From the NCBI GenBank assembly GCA_022539475.1, contig VCMS01000130.1, forward strand, positions 62,001 through 126,000: a stretch of DNA of 64,000 bases, in the 5' to 3' direction. Position 1 is the first letter of the stretch. Every line of letters begins with the position of its first letter. Below the pieces are notes generated by a model that ran no database searches, was not told where the DNA came from, and worked only from the letters and a program-made list of their open reading frames with translations. This DNA comes from Gracilaria domingensis. Its lineage: Eukaryota; Rhodophyta; Florideophyceae; Gracilariales; Gracilariaceae. A program made the position numbers and the translations under genes. This document shows, one piece after another, positions 18,950-28,857 of the stretch.

Positions 18950-20158
18950 TTACACATTTTCGGCAAGCCATTCAGCGATATTGCCTGACGTAAAGCTCTT
19001 TTTCAAACGATGTGGTTCAGCTACAATCATCTTGCTTACTCCCGCACATCTGGCAAGTCGATAATCCAAATCCTTTCGTATTGTCCAAGCATAAACATCT
19101 CCTGGTCTGCCAACCCCTTTGACCTTTTCGGCCCGCATTATCCGTACAAAGTCAGGGCGAACGGCAATCAAACCATAATACATCGCTGCGTAATCGTACT
19201 GGCCTTTTGAAATGAGTTCCGCGAAAGTTGATCTCTTGTAGTGCGAGTACCCTTGGTCTAAGCTTATAGCAAATGTGCTCTTTGGTATTCCGTCCTGAAA
19301 CACCTTTAAGCTCGCAGGCTGAGGAGAGGTGAATACGACGCGCTCAGGTACAATCGCAAACCGTTCCATAATGTCCTTTGTGGCTTTCATTAAGACCGTA
19401 CAGTTGGTACATTTTGGGCTTGAACTGGGAGAACCATTAGCATAACAATCCTTGATATCAAGCATGAAGCGCGTGTGGTCGGGGAGCTCGTCGAATATCT
19501 CTTCAAGAGTGGGAACCCGGTAGGTGCAGGGGACAGTATTTCCTCTTCGAGAAAGAACAGAGCAGAACTTTCCCTGAGCTAATCGACCTCGCGGATCACG
19601 TGTCGGCATGTTGAGTTCCAGTTCTTTGATATAATCGAGAGACTTGGTGCAGACGATGCCTGTACCGTTCGTAGTTCGGTCTAAGGTTTGATCGTGCATA
19701 GAAATAACTTTTCCATCTGAAGTCAGCGTGATATCTACTTCAACGTAGCCTAGCTGCTCCGCCCCAAAACGAAGGGCATGTATGGAGTTCTCCGGATATG
19801 GAAATTCACAGCCCCGATGAGCTATAAGCGTTATATTCTCCCCGGGTCGCAAGCTCGGTGCTGGCAGCAGATTTGCAGTGCATAAAGCTACCCTCCACCC
19901 GCCCGGCAGGAGAGTGACCGCCATAAGAACAATAACAATTGTTGCCAGAATGCGAGGAAAGAAGAAGAAGAGAAGACGATTCAGTCGCATCAGAAAAAGA
20001 CTTGGGGATCGTGAACTGCCAGCTGTATTTCGGAAGAAAGACTTGCGCGAAGGAGGAGGTGGTGGAGGTGCATGGTGCGCAAACGATTCTTCCTCCTCGT
20101 CATCAACCGAAAACAACGGCATTGTACTCGACGGATCATTTTGCGCGGAACGACGCAT
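18950..20158 (-). CDS. Membrane-anchored glycerophosphodiester phosphodiesterase, 402 aa
   Basis: GDPD enzymes hydrolyse glycerophosphodiesters to glycerol-3-phosphate and an alcohol. The ATG at 20158 begins a cytosolic-looking N-terminus with an acidic patch and six prolines. One transmembrane segment follows at about residues 62-84, so this is a type II anchor with the enzyme on the outer or lumenal side. Catalytic motifs are all present: A-H-R-G (H114, R115), Y-P-E-N-S, E140-V-D142 metal ligands, S-D-G-K-V-I-S-M-H-D (H155, D156) and R-T-T-N-G-T-G. Several Cys pairs in the mid-region (C-Y-A-N ... K-C-T-N-C-T) suggest disulfides, in keeping with a lumenal domain. Domain length is normal. It converges with the ABC-F gene. 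Confidence 0.9.
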   Translation of the reverse strand: MRRSAQNDPSSTMPLFSVDDEEEESFAHHAPPPPPPSRKSFFRNTAGSSRSPSLFLMRLNRLLFFFFPRILATIVIVLMAVTLLPGGWRVALCTANLLPAPSLRPGENITLIAHRGCEFPYPENSIHALRFGAEQLGYVEVDITLTSDGKVISMHDQTLDRTTNGTGIVCTKSLDYIKELELNMPTRDPRGRLAQGKFCSVLSRRGNTVPCTYRVPTLEEIFDELPDHTRFMLDIKDCYANGSPSSSPKCTNCTVLMKATKDIMERFAIVPERVVFTSPQPASLKVFQDGIPKSTFAISLDQGYSHYKRSTFAELISKGQYDYAAMYYGLIAVRPDFVRIMRAEKVKGVGRPGDVYAWTIRKDLDYRLARCAGVSKMIVAEPHRLKKSFTSGNIAEWLAENV

Positions 20159-20771
20159 CGCTTCCCTCCTCCAAAATCCGTCGAAACTGCGTTGAAGAAC
20201 TTTTGTTATCCACCCGAGGAACGATCAAAGACGAAGACACAGTTTGTAGCAACAAGAGCCAAGCGGTGCTGGGGATGCCTTTTCCCGCCCTGTGAGAACA
20301 ATGAGGACACGCCAGAGATAGAACTACTGTTACAGCAGATGTCCTCGCCGCGGAGCAGAGGGGTAAAACGGGAGCGGCAAGGGGGAATCGGATCAAAACA
20401 CTACTCTGGAAGACTTGAGAGTGCAACAACTCTGGGGGCCACTACAATTCGAGTGGGCCACAGCTAACAATGATGAAAAGGCAGCTTTTCGGATTTACAT
20501 TTTACGGGGCTGATAGCATATCGGGTGTTTGAATGGCTGTTGCAAAGTATATGATTGAGATCAGCTGCTGTCCCATCTAGTACCTTTTCATACTTTGAAT
20601 GGCGTCACAATCAAGAGCATGGGCTGTCGCACATGACGCTGAGCCAGTTGAGTGGTAGAAGGCAGTTGAGACGCTGTGGGGAAGCTACAACAAAAAACAG
20701 GTGTTGATTCGTATTGAGTTGTTAGGCTTGGAAGGAAGCGCTTTACATGGCGTGAAAATGAAGACGTATAG
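20159..20771. other. Intergenic stretch upstream of GDPD, downstream of RPN11
   Basis: No gene is supported. Open frames on both strands are short continuations antisense to GDPD. It should contain the GDPD promoter, but I find no TATA box. Confidence 0.5.
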
Positions 20772-21716
20772 TTAATCTGTGGTAGCAACTTCTTGCCGAA
20801 ATATGACCGTGTCGAGCATGGTGCCCAGACATTGGTTAATGTTCTCGGCCATGAGTTGGGCCACATCGGCCGCGAGGTGCTTCTTGGCATCCCGCTTGCC
20901 CACCCTAGCAATGACGAGTTGCTCCGGCGTGAGTTTCTGCTCCTCTTGCACGGCCTTGTGGTAGGCCTTTGCAAGCTGGAGCATGGCGGCGACGGTCTGC
21001 TCGTTGCTCTCCGAATGCTTTTCAAAGTCGGAGACAGACAGACTATCCATCCACTTCTTCTTGTGCAGGTTGAGGAGCATCTCTTGCTCCAGCTCGTTCT
21101 TCTTGTACGCGATGGCGATGGAGTAGTACTGGCGGTTGAGCCCGTGGATGAGGGCCTGAATGGAAGGCTTGTTCAAATGGCCGACGTTGGAAGTGGTCTG
21201 ACGCGGCTCCTGCCCCAGCATGTGCATCTGCGGAATGATGAGGCGGAAGGCATCGATGACGACCTTGCCCTTGACGGACTGGATCGGATCGATGACGACG
21301 GCGATGGCGCGCGGATTGAGCTGCTCAAAACTCTGCTGCGTGTTGATGTCCACGCCGGACAGCCAGCAGCCAAAGCTGGGATGCGAGTGATACCAGCCGA
21401 CGACGACCTCCGGGCGGCCGGTCTGCTTGAGCATGTCGAGCATCTTGGTCTGGAAGACGGGATCGACGGCCTCGACGGACACGCCGGTGCCGCTCTGCGG
21501 CATGGCGAACACGTCGAGCACCTTGACGGTGTAGTCGTCGACAAAGTCGCCCAGCATGAGCCCCATGACCTCCATGGGCACGCCGGCGCGGCCGTGCTTG
21601 AGCATCTTGAGCAGCGCGAGCGACGAGATGTACACGGTCTCGGCGGTGTCCCACACGGGCGCGTCGGCGGCCATGGCGCCCTGGCTCTGCGTGAGCATCC
21701 GCTGCAGGCGCTCCAT
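20772..21716 (-). CDS. RPN11: 26S proteasome regulatory subunit Rpn11 (PSMD14), 314 aa
   Basis: Rpn11 is the zinc deubiquitinase of the proteasome lid; it removes ubiquitin chains from substrates as they are translocated. The ATG at 21716 gives MERLQRM and a length matching the 310-residue human protein. The MPN+/JAMM site is complete: E49 ([10 protein letters not shown]), H110 and H112 in [14 protein letters not shown]120 and D123. The Ins-1 region and the C-terminal helices that pair with Rpn8 ([10 protein letters not shown]) are recognisable. No intron is present. The upstream open frame (to 22082) is Ala/Arg-rich GC noise and not part of the protein. It is divergent from the gene at 22194, about 480 bp away. 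Confidence 0.97.
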   Translation of the reverse strand: MERLQRMLTQSQGAMAADAPVWDTAETVYISSLALLKMLKHGRAGVPMEVMGLMLGDFVDDYTVKVLDVFAMPQSGTGVSVEAVDPVFQTKMLDMLKQTGRPEVVVGWYHSHPSFGCWLSGVDINTQQSFEQLNPRAIAVVIDPIQSVKGKVVIDAFRLIIPQMHMLGQEPRQTTSNVGHLNKPSIQALIHGLNRQYYSIAIAYKKNELEQEMLLNLHKKKWMDSLSVSDFEKHSESNEQTVAAMLQLAKAYHKAVQEEQKLTPEQLVIARVGKRDAKKHLAADVAQLMAENINQCLGTMLDTVIFRQEVATTD

Positions 21717-22193
21717 GGCTGGTGGGTGGGGAGGGGGGGAGGGGGGGGGGCGGGAGAGGGCGAAGCGCAAGCTGGGGTGAAGCGCAAACGCGAGCGAAGC
21801 GCAAGCTGCGGAGCGAAGCGCAAAACGCGAGCGAAGCGCAAGCTGGCGGCGAAGCGCAAACGCGAGAAAAGTGCGGCACAGGGCGAAGCGCAGCGTTGGC
21901 GCTGCGGCGCGCCGACCGATCGATCGCGCGCTGCGGCGATGGCGCTGGAGCGCAAAAGCGCTGGAGCGCAAAAGCGCTGGAGCGCGAGGCGGAGCGCACA
22001 CGCGCGCCACGCGAACACGCGGCGGCGCGCGAACAGGCGCGCCAACGGCGGCGCGACACGCGTCGCAGCGCGCAGGCTGCACGCGCGCGCGCGCGCGCGC
22101 GCGCGTGCAGCGCCGCGCGGCTTGCTACACGACGAAACACGCCGTTGGCGTTCGCGCGGCCGCGCGGCCGTTGCGTTTCAAAGCGGCGTGGAG
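21717..22193. repeat. Divergent promoter region with GCGAAGCGCAA-type repeats
   Basis: Between the two divergent genes lie a G-rich run (21722-21760), about seven irregular copies of GCGAAGCGCAA (about 21760-21895), three tandem copies of CTGGAGCGCAAAAGCG (about 21942-21988) and an alternating CG tract (about 22082-22106). It is probably a shared promoter with slippage-prone repeats. The alternating CG run could adopt Z-DNA. Confidence 0.6.
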
Positions 22194-22838
22194 ATGCGCG
22201 GCGCGGTGCAGCTGCGATTACCCCCGCCGCCGGCAGCGGCGTCGCCCCCGGCCTCGCTTCGCCGCCAGCGCTGCGCGTGCTCGGCCACGGCGCAACAGGG
22301 GCTGCGGCGCTTTGCGGCCGACTACGCGTTCGGCAGCGCCGCGCGGCTGGACGCCGTCGACGTGCCGCCGCCGCCGCCGCCGCGCGGCGCCGCCGCCGCC
22401 GCCGCCGCCGCCTTTGCATGCGCGCATGGCGCCGCCACTAACTTTGCTCAGCGAGCCACTAACCAACCTCACAAACTGTTCGCGCCGCGCGCGGCCCCCG
22501 CCGCCGCGGACGCCGCCGCCGCCGCGGACGCCGCCGCGCCGCGCGCCGAGCCCGCGCCCGAGCCCGCGCCGGCCGCGCGGTCGCGCGCGCTGGTGTTCGG
22601 CGAACGGGCGCCGCGGCTGCAGCTGCCGGTGAAGGAGCGCATCGAGCGGAGGCCGGTGCCCAAGCGCAGCCGCGAGGCGCTCAGCGTGGACGCGCTGGCC
22701 GCCATGATGGAAAACGTGCTGGGCGACGCGCCCAGCGTCAAGAGAGCCAAGGCGGCCGGCGCCAGCAAGCGCCTGTCCGAGCAGGTGGCGCGCCTGCAGC
22801 TGCGCGCGTCCGCGTCGTCGCCGCGCTGCGCGCCTCGC

Positions 22839-22871
<33 letters not shown>

Positions 22872-23003
22872 CCGGCCGCATCGCCCGCCCCCGCCGCGCC
22901 GGCCACGGACGACGACACGGCCGACGAGCTCAGCTTCCTGGTGGAGCGCTGTCACCTCAACGCCGACGGCAAGGAGCAGCCGTTTATGCCGTACATCACT
23001 TGA
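22194..23003 (+). CDS. Alanine/proline-rich protein of unknown function, 269 aa
   Basis: The ATG at 22194 is the first after the divergent promoter; the longer frame reaching back to 20793 runs antisense through RPN11 and is not real. The N-terminal 120 residues are low-complexity (poly-Pro, poly-Ala). The C-terminal 150 residues look ordered: F-G-E-R-A-P-R-L-Q-L-P-V-K-E-R-I-E-R-R-P, then A-A-M-M-E-N-V-L-G, a basic V-K-R-A-K-A-A-G-A-S-K-R likely nuclear signal, an Asp/Ala repeat, and a conserved-looking end D-E-L-S-F-L-V-E-R-C-H-L-N-A-D-G-K-E-Q-P. I do not recognise the family. A nuclear role is only a guess from the basic patch. GC content is extreme, as for the peroxidase. Confidence 0.6.
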
Positions 23004-23270
23004 GTTGTACAACAAATAAAAACGCGACCAACGTCGCGCGCCGCTCGCTCGTGTGTGGCGCACGTGGCGTGTACATGTATGACGCCTTTGCCGGTTCGCA
23101 GCGTAGTCTGGCGTCCCCCACCGCTCTCCACCCCCCTCTCTCCGCCCCGCCTCCAGCCGCGCCGTCAAGACCGCCGCCGCGCGCGACTTAAGACACGTCG
23201 CTCTCTCGCTCGCTCTCTCTCGCGCTTCCGTTTACCCGCGTGCACTCGTTTCCACCGCCAGCCTCTCGAG

Positions 23271-23694
23271 ATGAGCGGCGACAACAACGATAAAGAGGAC
23301 CGCACAGCAAAGGCTGCGCCGCAAAAGGTGTGTATCGCCTTCAATCGTCGACCCGTGCCTCCTCCATCCATGTCGTCGTTCGTCTCCCACGCTGACCGTG
23401 TGCTCTCTAACCCCCTCTTGCCCTCCCCATCCCAGAAGCGCCGCGCACAGGCCGGTGACTTTGAAAAGCAGGTGGAGCGCATTCGTAAGGACATAGACAC
23501 CATCCGCTCCAATCTCGCCGCCGCTGAAAAGTAAGTTCCGCGCACAACCTTCGGCCTCGTTCAATTATTCCGCCACTCACAGCGCCGCAATTTTGTCTTG
23601 CAGAGCGCTGGACGTCACTGGAGTTCCGTATGACGCAACGCAGGAACAAGAGCACGACGACCACGATGCGCCTGCGCCGCAGCAACAAACATGA
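23271..23694 (+). CDS. Small coiled-coil protein, three exons, 80 aa
   Basis: Exons 23271-23327, 23436-23530 and 23604-23694 (243 nt) join in frame. Introns of 108 and 73 nt have GTGTGT/CCAG and GTAAGT/GCAG ends, with a pyrimidine tract and CTAAC before the first acceptor. The protein is charged: an acidic/basic N-terminus, K-K-R-R, one amphipathic helix of about 30 residues (F-E-K-Q-V-E-R-I-R-K-D-I-D-T-I-R-S-N-L-A-A-A-E-K is the core, residues about 28-51), and an acidic His/Asp/Gln tail. It would be missed by a plain ORF search. I do not recognise the family; a subunit of a larger complex is plausible from its size and helix. A likely poly(A) signal ATTAAA lies at about 23751, and the gene converges with the Sen15-like gene. 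Confidence 0.7.
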
Positions 23695-23769
23695 CATGCA
23701 CTGCGTCCCTTAACTTGTGTCTGCCACATCCTACATAACTTCCTGCGCCCATTAAAACAACCTTGTCAT

Positions 23770-24342
23770 TCACGTATCCGAATCCGACGCCAAACTCGAA
23801 CCGTCCTCGCTCTGCGTCGCCTGCTCGCGTTCATCGCGTTCCTCCGTTCCAACCCCTTCCTCCGTTCGAACCTTCCTTGCTTTCCAATTCTCGTCAACAA
23901 TCTCCTCCCATCGATTCATCATCCGATAATACGCTGTCGTACTATCATCATCAACAAAAGCCATCGTCACACACCGTAACTTCTCCCCCGATTCCGGATG
24001 CACACACTCCGCACACAGATCGTACATCTCTGCAGCCGACAAGCTTTCCCACACGCTCACAGGCACCACCGCCTGCGTGCGGTCGCCGTCAGTGTCTCCG
24101 AATACCGAGTCGAACGCCCTCGCTGCTGAGCCCGCTATGTACGGGCGCTTTGCGCGCTGGCAGATGCGAACGTTGCTCCACTTGCGAATGCGTACCAAAT
24201 CTTGGTACACTTGATATATCGTTTCGGAGCTTGCGTCGTCGGTGAGCTTGTACCGCTCCACGAACGTCCGGTACGCGTGCAGCGGCTGCAAATTGGGCGT
24301 TTCGTTGCCCTGGCCTCGTGCTGATTCGGAAGAGTTCTTCAT
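23770..24342 (-). CDS. tRNA-splicing endonuclease subunit Sen15-like, 190 aa
   Basis: Sen15 is a structural subunit of the nuclear endonuclease that cuts introns from pre-tRNAs. The ATG at 24342 is used; the frame continues upstream only with non-ATG codons. Helical N-terminal part (Y-Q-V-Y-Q-D-L-V-R-I-R-K-W-S-N-V), then V-V-P-V-S-V-W-E-S-L-S, then the family-like C-V-T-M-A-F-V-D-D-D-S-T-T-A-Y-Y-R-M; the D-S-T-x-x-Y-Y signature and spacing fit Sen15. The C-terminal 45 residues are acidic and Ser/Thr-rich, probably disordered. Call made from motif pattern alone; an unrelated protein with this pattern cannot be excluded. Confidence 0.65.
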   Translation of the reverse strand: MKNSSESARGQGNETPNLQPLHAYRTFVERYKLTDDASSETIYQVYQDLVRIRKWSNVRICQRAKRPYIAGSAARAFDSVFGDTDGDRTQAVVPVSVWESLSAAEMYDLCAECVHPESGEKLRCVTMAFVDDDSTTAYYRMMNRWEEIVDENWKARKVRTEEGVGTEERDEREQATQSEDGSSLASDSDT

Positions 24343-24545
24343 GGCTCGAGTAGCGATGCGGTTGAGGGCGGAGCGTGTTTCTCCAGTACAAAGAACCAAG
24401 TTGGTACATACGACCGCACCTGTGCCTTAGCACTTTTGCATAAAAAAAGGCTTGGTTATTAGTTTTTACCGCGACGTCCCGCTAGCTGTGGGCGTCTCTC
24501 ACATCACCAAGCGAGAACGAAAGAGAAAGGTGCCGTGAAGGACTA

Positions 24546-24674
24546 GTCCTACCCGATTCATTCCGCATCGCACCAAAACCAAGTTAATGTCCTACCCGAT
24601 TCATTCCGCATCGCACCAAAACCAAGGTAATGTCCTACCCGATTCATTCCGCATCGCACCAAAACCAAGTTAAC
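24546..24674 (+). repeat. Three tandem copies of a 43-bp unit
   Basis: Units start at 24546, 24589 and 24632 with TCCTACCCGATTCATTCCGC and end near AACCAAG(T/G)TAA. They differ by a base or two. They lie upstream of the Sen15-like gene and downstream of the RRM gene. There are no spacers, so this is a minisatellite and not a CRISPR array. Confidence 0.9.
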
Positions 24675-25167
24675 TTATCGCCTGCCCGAGGCAAAGAGAG
24701 AATGAAAGCCCTTCAAACCCACACATCAAGCTTTAATCGTCAATAGGAAAACTACAGTATGATTCTTTGACATTTTAACCAAATACGAGCAACGAAACAT
24801 CGCAGTTCACCAATCCAGTCTCTATGGCGATGTACGCAAAAGCTCATCATGATAAGGTCTTGACCAAGCATATTGTCTCTAAAAACGAAATCAATCATGT
24901 TCAGAAGACGAAAGCGTCTCCGGGCCGTTATTCAGTTGTAAAGGAAACGAGAAGGACCACGACAGAGAGGGAAGTATTTTACGCGAGGCGATTGCCTCTT
25001 TGCTTTGTCGGATAAAAGTAGGGCTTTCGCCATGTCATGATGCACTGAACAAGTCAGGTAAACAGAGAGTTCTTCGCAACGTCGGTGTCGTACAAGAGAA
25101 GTTTTACATGTTGCACTAAACAATCCTCTCAATGAAGATAAAACTAATAAGCACCGTCTTTGTTACT
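24675..25167. other. Intergenic stretch, nothing seen
   Basis: AT-rich, no supported gene or repeat. It contains the 3' flank of the RRM gene. Confidence 0.5.
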
Positions 25168-27786
25168 CTAGGACCGTCTTCTCTTCGGCTGAGAAGATTT
25201 TTCTTCACAAATGGCGTTATCACGCTGCCGCTTACGAGGATTAGAATAACCTTCACCATGATTCCGTTCGTCACCCCTCAGACCAATACACGGTTTGACA
25301 CCAGGAATAGAAACGGAATCATTATTCCGTAGACGTAATAAGGATACCGTCGGTACAGCCTCTACAGGGCCTTTCATACCTTTTTCATCCTTCACAAGTT
25401 CATCTGGTTTCAAAAATGTCACCCTTAGAAAATTATGTATCTCTTCCCATACATTGCGACCCTTTTCACGAAGGTGCCAGAGCGTCGGAGATGGCAACCG
25501 GGGAAATAATAGGCCCTCCCATGGCCAAAGCTCTGCCCGTTTTATGAACTGCTCAGCGCATTTGATCTTTGCCGCAGAGCGTTCCAAATGGTCGCAAGCA
25601 GTGTACGAAACCCTCGAAATTTCTGAGCGAGATAGTCCGTCTTCTTGTAAAGAGCGAAGAAGACCACTGGCACTCCCTATGATGTCTTCAATTTCCGTGA
25701 CATGTTTCATGTGCTGAGCAAGAAGTTTGTTACGGAGATCCTTGTAGCGATCATTCCGTGCCTTTCTTGCTTTCGCATACTTGTTGGCGAGCTCCACGGC
25801 CACTTTGAGACCCTCATTGCGTAGTTTGGTAAGGGCATGTTTGTCAATTTCTTTTCTGAGGCCTTTGGCCCTCCATTTTGACATAACTGCCCGTATGTTA
25901 CCCGGGTTTTCCTTTCCAGTGGAGCTTCCACCGTTCCATCGGGCATTCGTAGAAGTTAAGCCAAATTCGGTGTTAGCCGAAGGACCCCCAGACTTATCAA
26001 TTGCTTTCTCATTCCAGCATCTGTGAGTAAACGCGTTCTTCACGCTCCCGGCAATGGTTTCCGTCCGTTTTGGAAGAGACGAATTTTGGCGATCTCCATT
26101 GTGATCCTTTTCTTCATATGTCGCTATCGCAACAATTTTCTCTCGACTTTGTGCAGCTTTGGCAGGACTGGTTACGGTTCGAAGCTTAGCCTGATCCTCA
26201 CCGTCACCTCCAACTCTGACGCCAACGACCTTCGATGCCAAATTGGCTGGTAGAGATCTTTCGATATCAGGCAGCTCAGTGATGCGCTGAGAATTTGCAT
26301 CGGTGGGATTGGAGCCAGTAATAACAACCACAGTTCCGGATTTGTCGGGATTTTTGTGCCCGCTGTGTTCTATAGGCTGCTCAGTGGTGCTTTGAGCACT
26401 TGCCTTAGCGGGAATGGGATCGATGTTGACAAAAACAGCTTCGGGCTTGTCGAGATTTTTGAGCTCGCAGTGTTCGATAGGCTTCTCAGTAGTGCTTTGA
26501 GTATTTGAATCAATGACACCGGGATCGGTATTGTCAGCGAAAGCTTGGGTTTTGCTGAGAGTACTTTGGTGCTTGTTATGTTCGAGGTTCTGAACCAAAG
26601 ATCCTGAGTACGTTGCTGGGGTTGATTGAACAGCAATTTTGTGAGCAGTGTTCTCACACAACCCCGGCGTTGAGAGCCTGTTCTCGAAGAATTCAAGGGG
26701 TGACTCGTGTGGAGCCACATTCTCATCCGCCATGTGGGATTCCGTTTCCATATATGCATCCATGTCGCCGCATTCTAGACCAAGCTCTTGTTGGAAAGCG
26801 GATTCTCGCGTCTCTGCATATTTGGGGTGATGAAAAGCAGCTTGGGTGATCTGGAATGCTTGGCTTGACCTCTGCACATCGGGAAAAACCCCGTGGCATG
26901 TGGTTTTTGCTTTGGCTTCTAAATCTCCCCCAACGCAGAGTGCTTGACACAACTGATCCTTCTCGGATTCCTGTTCGGTCCTCGAGGTGTCCATCCTCGT
27001 TTCCAGCCACGGCGGTTGCTTTTGCGTTGGAATCCTACATTGAATTGCAGTAGGCGACGTTTGAAACTTAACAACCTCCATAGGATGCAGATTTGGTTCA
27101 GGATTGCTTCTTGCCTCTATCAGAGAAGCATTGCCCTGTGTGACCTTCCCCCTTGCACGTTCGGGGTCACCTGCCACATCAACGTCGTCCAGATAACCAA
27201 TCCTTAGACGCTTGTTGCCGTAGCTCGGGTTGCTACACAGCAGTGCCTCCGCCGACGGCTTGTCCCACATCTTGACCAATGCGGTGCGTTGGGATCCATC
27301 AGCACCGGTGCGCCTTGTTAGCTGCACATCAAGGACGCCTTTGCCAAAGTGATAAAGCACTTCTTTAAGTTGGCGTGCGGTCCTTACTCCATTAGGCACT
27401 GGAGATATGATGAGAGTAGGGCTTCTCTCGACGAGCCAATCCTCTTCCTCCTTCTTCTCCCGCAAACGCGCTTTCTGTCGCACTTCGTACGGTTCATAAA
27501 TTTGCAAGTTTAGAACCTTCTTTTCATGCGAGCGCCCTTTTGCGAGTGCCAGGGCTGCATCACTTACGGACGTGAACGTGACGACAGCCGTTCGCCTTGA
27601 GGTTTCCTTTTTGGTGCCTCTCAGGCTCACATTCGACACCGTGACCGGCAATTGTTGAAAGTGCTCGGTCAATGCTGCAGCCGAGAACAATGACACAGGA
27701 ACTGCCTTGATGAACAAGGCTCGACGCTCATCTGTGTAGAGCGACGCCTTTTTGTTTCTTTGGGCACGAGAGCTTTCAAATTCCAT
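25168..27786 (-). CDS. Two-RRM RNA-binding protein with internal repeats, 872 aa
   Basis: The ATG at 27786 starts an uninterrupted 2.6-kb frame. Two N-terminal RNA-recognition-motif-like domains: about residues 22-97 (R-A-L-F-I-K-A-V-P and T-A-V-V-T-F-T-S) and about 122-200 (T-L-I-I-S-P-V-P and R-T-A-L-V-K-M-W-D); their RNP motifs are weak, so RNA binding is likely but not certain. The middle (about 210-620) is low-complexity and includes about three copies of a ~40-residue unit with the core Q-S-T-T-E-x-P-I-E-H-x-x-x-K-N-x-D-K. The region about 640-760 is a Lys/Arg/Leu-rich coiled coil. The C-terminus has a strong nuclear signal (R-K-R-Q-R-D ... K-R-R-R). Probably a nuclear splicing or RNA-processing factor by architecture; I cannot name an orthologue. 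Confidence 0.7.
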   Translation of the reverse strand: MEFESSRAQRNKKASLYTDERRALFIKAVPVSLFSAAALTEHFQQLPVTVSNVSLRGTKKETSRRTAVVTFTSVSDAALALAKGRSHEKKVLNLQIYEPYEVRQKARLREKKEEEDWLVERSPTLIISPVPNGVRTARQLKEVLYHFGKGVLDVQLTRRTGADGSQRTALVKMWDKPSAEALLCSNPSYGNKRLRIGYLDDVDVAGDPERARGKVTQGNASLIEARSNPEPNLHPMEVVKFQTSPTAIQCRIPTQKQPPWLETRMDTSRTEQESEKDQLCQALCVGGDLEAKAKTTCHGVFPDVQRSSQAFQITQAAFHHPKYAETRESAFQQELGLECGDMDAYMETESHMADENVAPHESPLEFFENRLSTPGLCENTAHKIAVQSTPATYSGSLVQNLEHNKHQSTLSKTQAFADNTDPGVIDSNTQSTTEKPIEHCELKNLDKPEAVFVNIDPIPAKASAQSTTEQPIEHSGHKNPDKSGTVVVITGSNPTDANSQRITELPDIERSLPANLASKVVGVRVGGDGEDQAKLRTVTSPAKAAQSREKIVAIATYEEKDHNGDRQNSSLPKRTETIAGSVKNAFTHRCWNEKAIDKSGGPSANTEFGLTSTNARWNGGSSTGKENPGNIRAVMSKWRAKGLRKEIDKHALTKLRNEGLKVAVELANKYAKARKARNDRYKDLRNKLLAQHMKHVTEIEDIIGSASGLLRSLQEDGLSRSEISRVSYTACDHLERSAAKIKCAEQFIKRAELWPWEGLLFPRLPSPTLWHLREKGRNVWEEIHNFLRVTFLKPDELVKDEKGMKGPVEAVPTVSLLRLRNNDSVSIPGVKPCIGLRGDERNHGEGYSNPRKRQRDNAICEEKSSQPKRRRS

Positions 27787-28513
27787 CGCAGATGATAATG
27801 CTTGGCGTGAAAGAACTTAGGGACGACGAATGAGAATGACCAGGAAGGAGAAGAGCGTCTCTACGCGTATGCTGCCCCAGTTCTCTTTAAGTAGGGACAA
27901 GAGGGCAGGTGGTCTGCGGAGGTGAAGGGAACTATGCGTCACGACTGACACGCAGCTTGAGAAGTAGACGTGTGTACAGACATTCATAACACAATTGCTG
28001 ACTTAACACTGCTAAGAGCGCGTATCCAAGAATGCAAATCATGCTTCCTCTGAGCTTCCTTGCGTGATATCACGAGCTTGTCACTCTGATTGTCAGCCAA
28101 GGTGATAATTAAAATGAGGAACTGGTGCTGAAGGTTTGAATTGCGTCTCTCTCCCTCTTCCAATTGCGCCTTCCGCTTCGAATTACGCCTGTCACTCCAG
28201 TTGCCCATGAGCTTCTAACTGCTTCTCAAGCTTTGAACTGTTTCTACTGCCCAGCAAATCGCTCCAATTCGAGCTCTTATTTGAGCTCCGAGCGTGTACG
28301 AGAAATGGCACACCTATTACTATATTTAGAACATTGCTTCCCTTCTATTGAATGTACTGCAACTTCCGACAATACAGAACTTCACACTGTTCATCCAGAA
28401 AGACAACTAAAGATGAGCCTAAAGGTTACATGTAGAGTAGAAAAAGTTTCTAACCTCTTTAGCTTCACCATTATGATTGCCTGCTCTACGTGATCGTCAG
28501 GGTCTGACTGCTC
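27787..28513. other. Intergenic stretch
   Basis: No gene supported. It includes the RRM gene promoter (no TATA box found) and imperfect AATTGCG/AATTACG-like repeats around 28138-28205. Confidence 0.45.
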
Positions 28514-28608
28514 GTTCTCTGATTAGAAAACCGTCTGAAAAGGTTTTGGCCTTTTTCGTGAGAGAACGTTTCTTTCAACAGAAACTTTTGGTACAATGCC
28601 AAAATTAG
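28514..28608 (+). pseudogene. Second LINE-tail fragment
   Basis: The frame reads K-V-L-A-F-F-V-R-E-R-F-F-Q-Q and stops at 28606-28608, matching the motif at 3450-3521. Like that copy it is followed by a GA-rich tract (about 28627-28650). A dead dispersed element end. Confidence 0.4.
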
Positions 28609-28626
28609 GCTGATACACCCGCAAAT

Positions 28627-28857
28627 AGAGAAAGAGAGAGAGAGAAAGAGCTTCACCATCAGCCAGTGGCCTGTACTTGTTCACAGAATCGGTTACAACA
28701 CAAAGCAGGTACATTAAATAATCTGTTAGACAATGGCCGTCAAAGTTCTTGGCGTCCCTTAGGAGAGAAGGTTACTCTTAGATAACTTTATATCTAACCT
28801 TACTTCTGCCTCGTAATTGGCGGCAGACGACCATATATGAGAGAGAGAGAGAGAGAA
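28627..28857 (+). repeat. GA microsatellites
   Basis: Two runs of GAGAGA, at about 28627-28650 and 28838-28857. Confidence 0.7.

Noticed and set aside
20793-22193. Plus-strand frame extending the alanine-rich gene upstream
   Set aside because: It runs antisense through RPN11 and the divergent promoter; only the part from the ATG at 22194 is credible.
21325-22419. Arg/Ala-rich minus-strand frames upstream of RPN11
   Set aside because: Low-complexity shadows of the GC-rich repeats; RPN11 starts at its conserved Met at 21716.
22425-22470. Intron within the alanine-rich gene (CACTAAC...CTCAG)
   Set aside because: It has branch-like and acceptor-like sequence but no matching GT donor that keeps the frame, and the frame is open without it.
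24546-24674. Possible CRISPR array
   Set aside because: The three 43-bp units abut with no unique spacers, and the genome is eukaryotic; it is a minisatellite.
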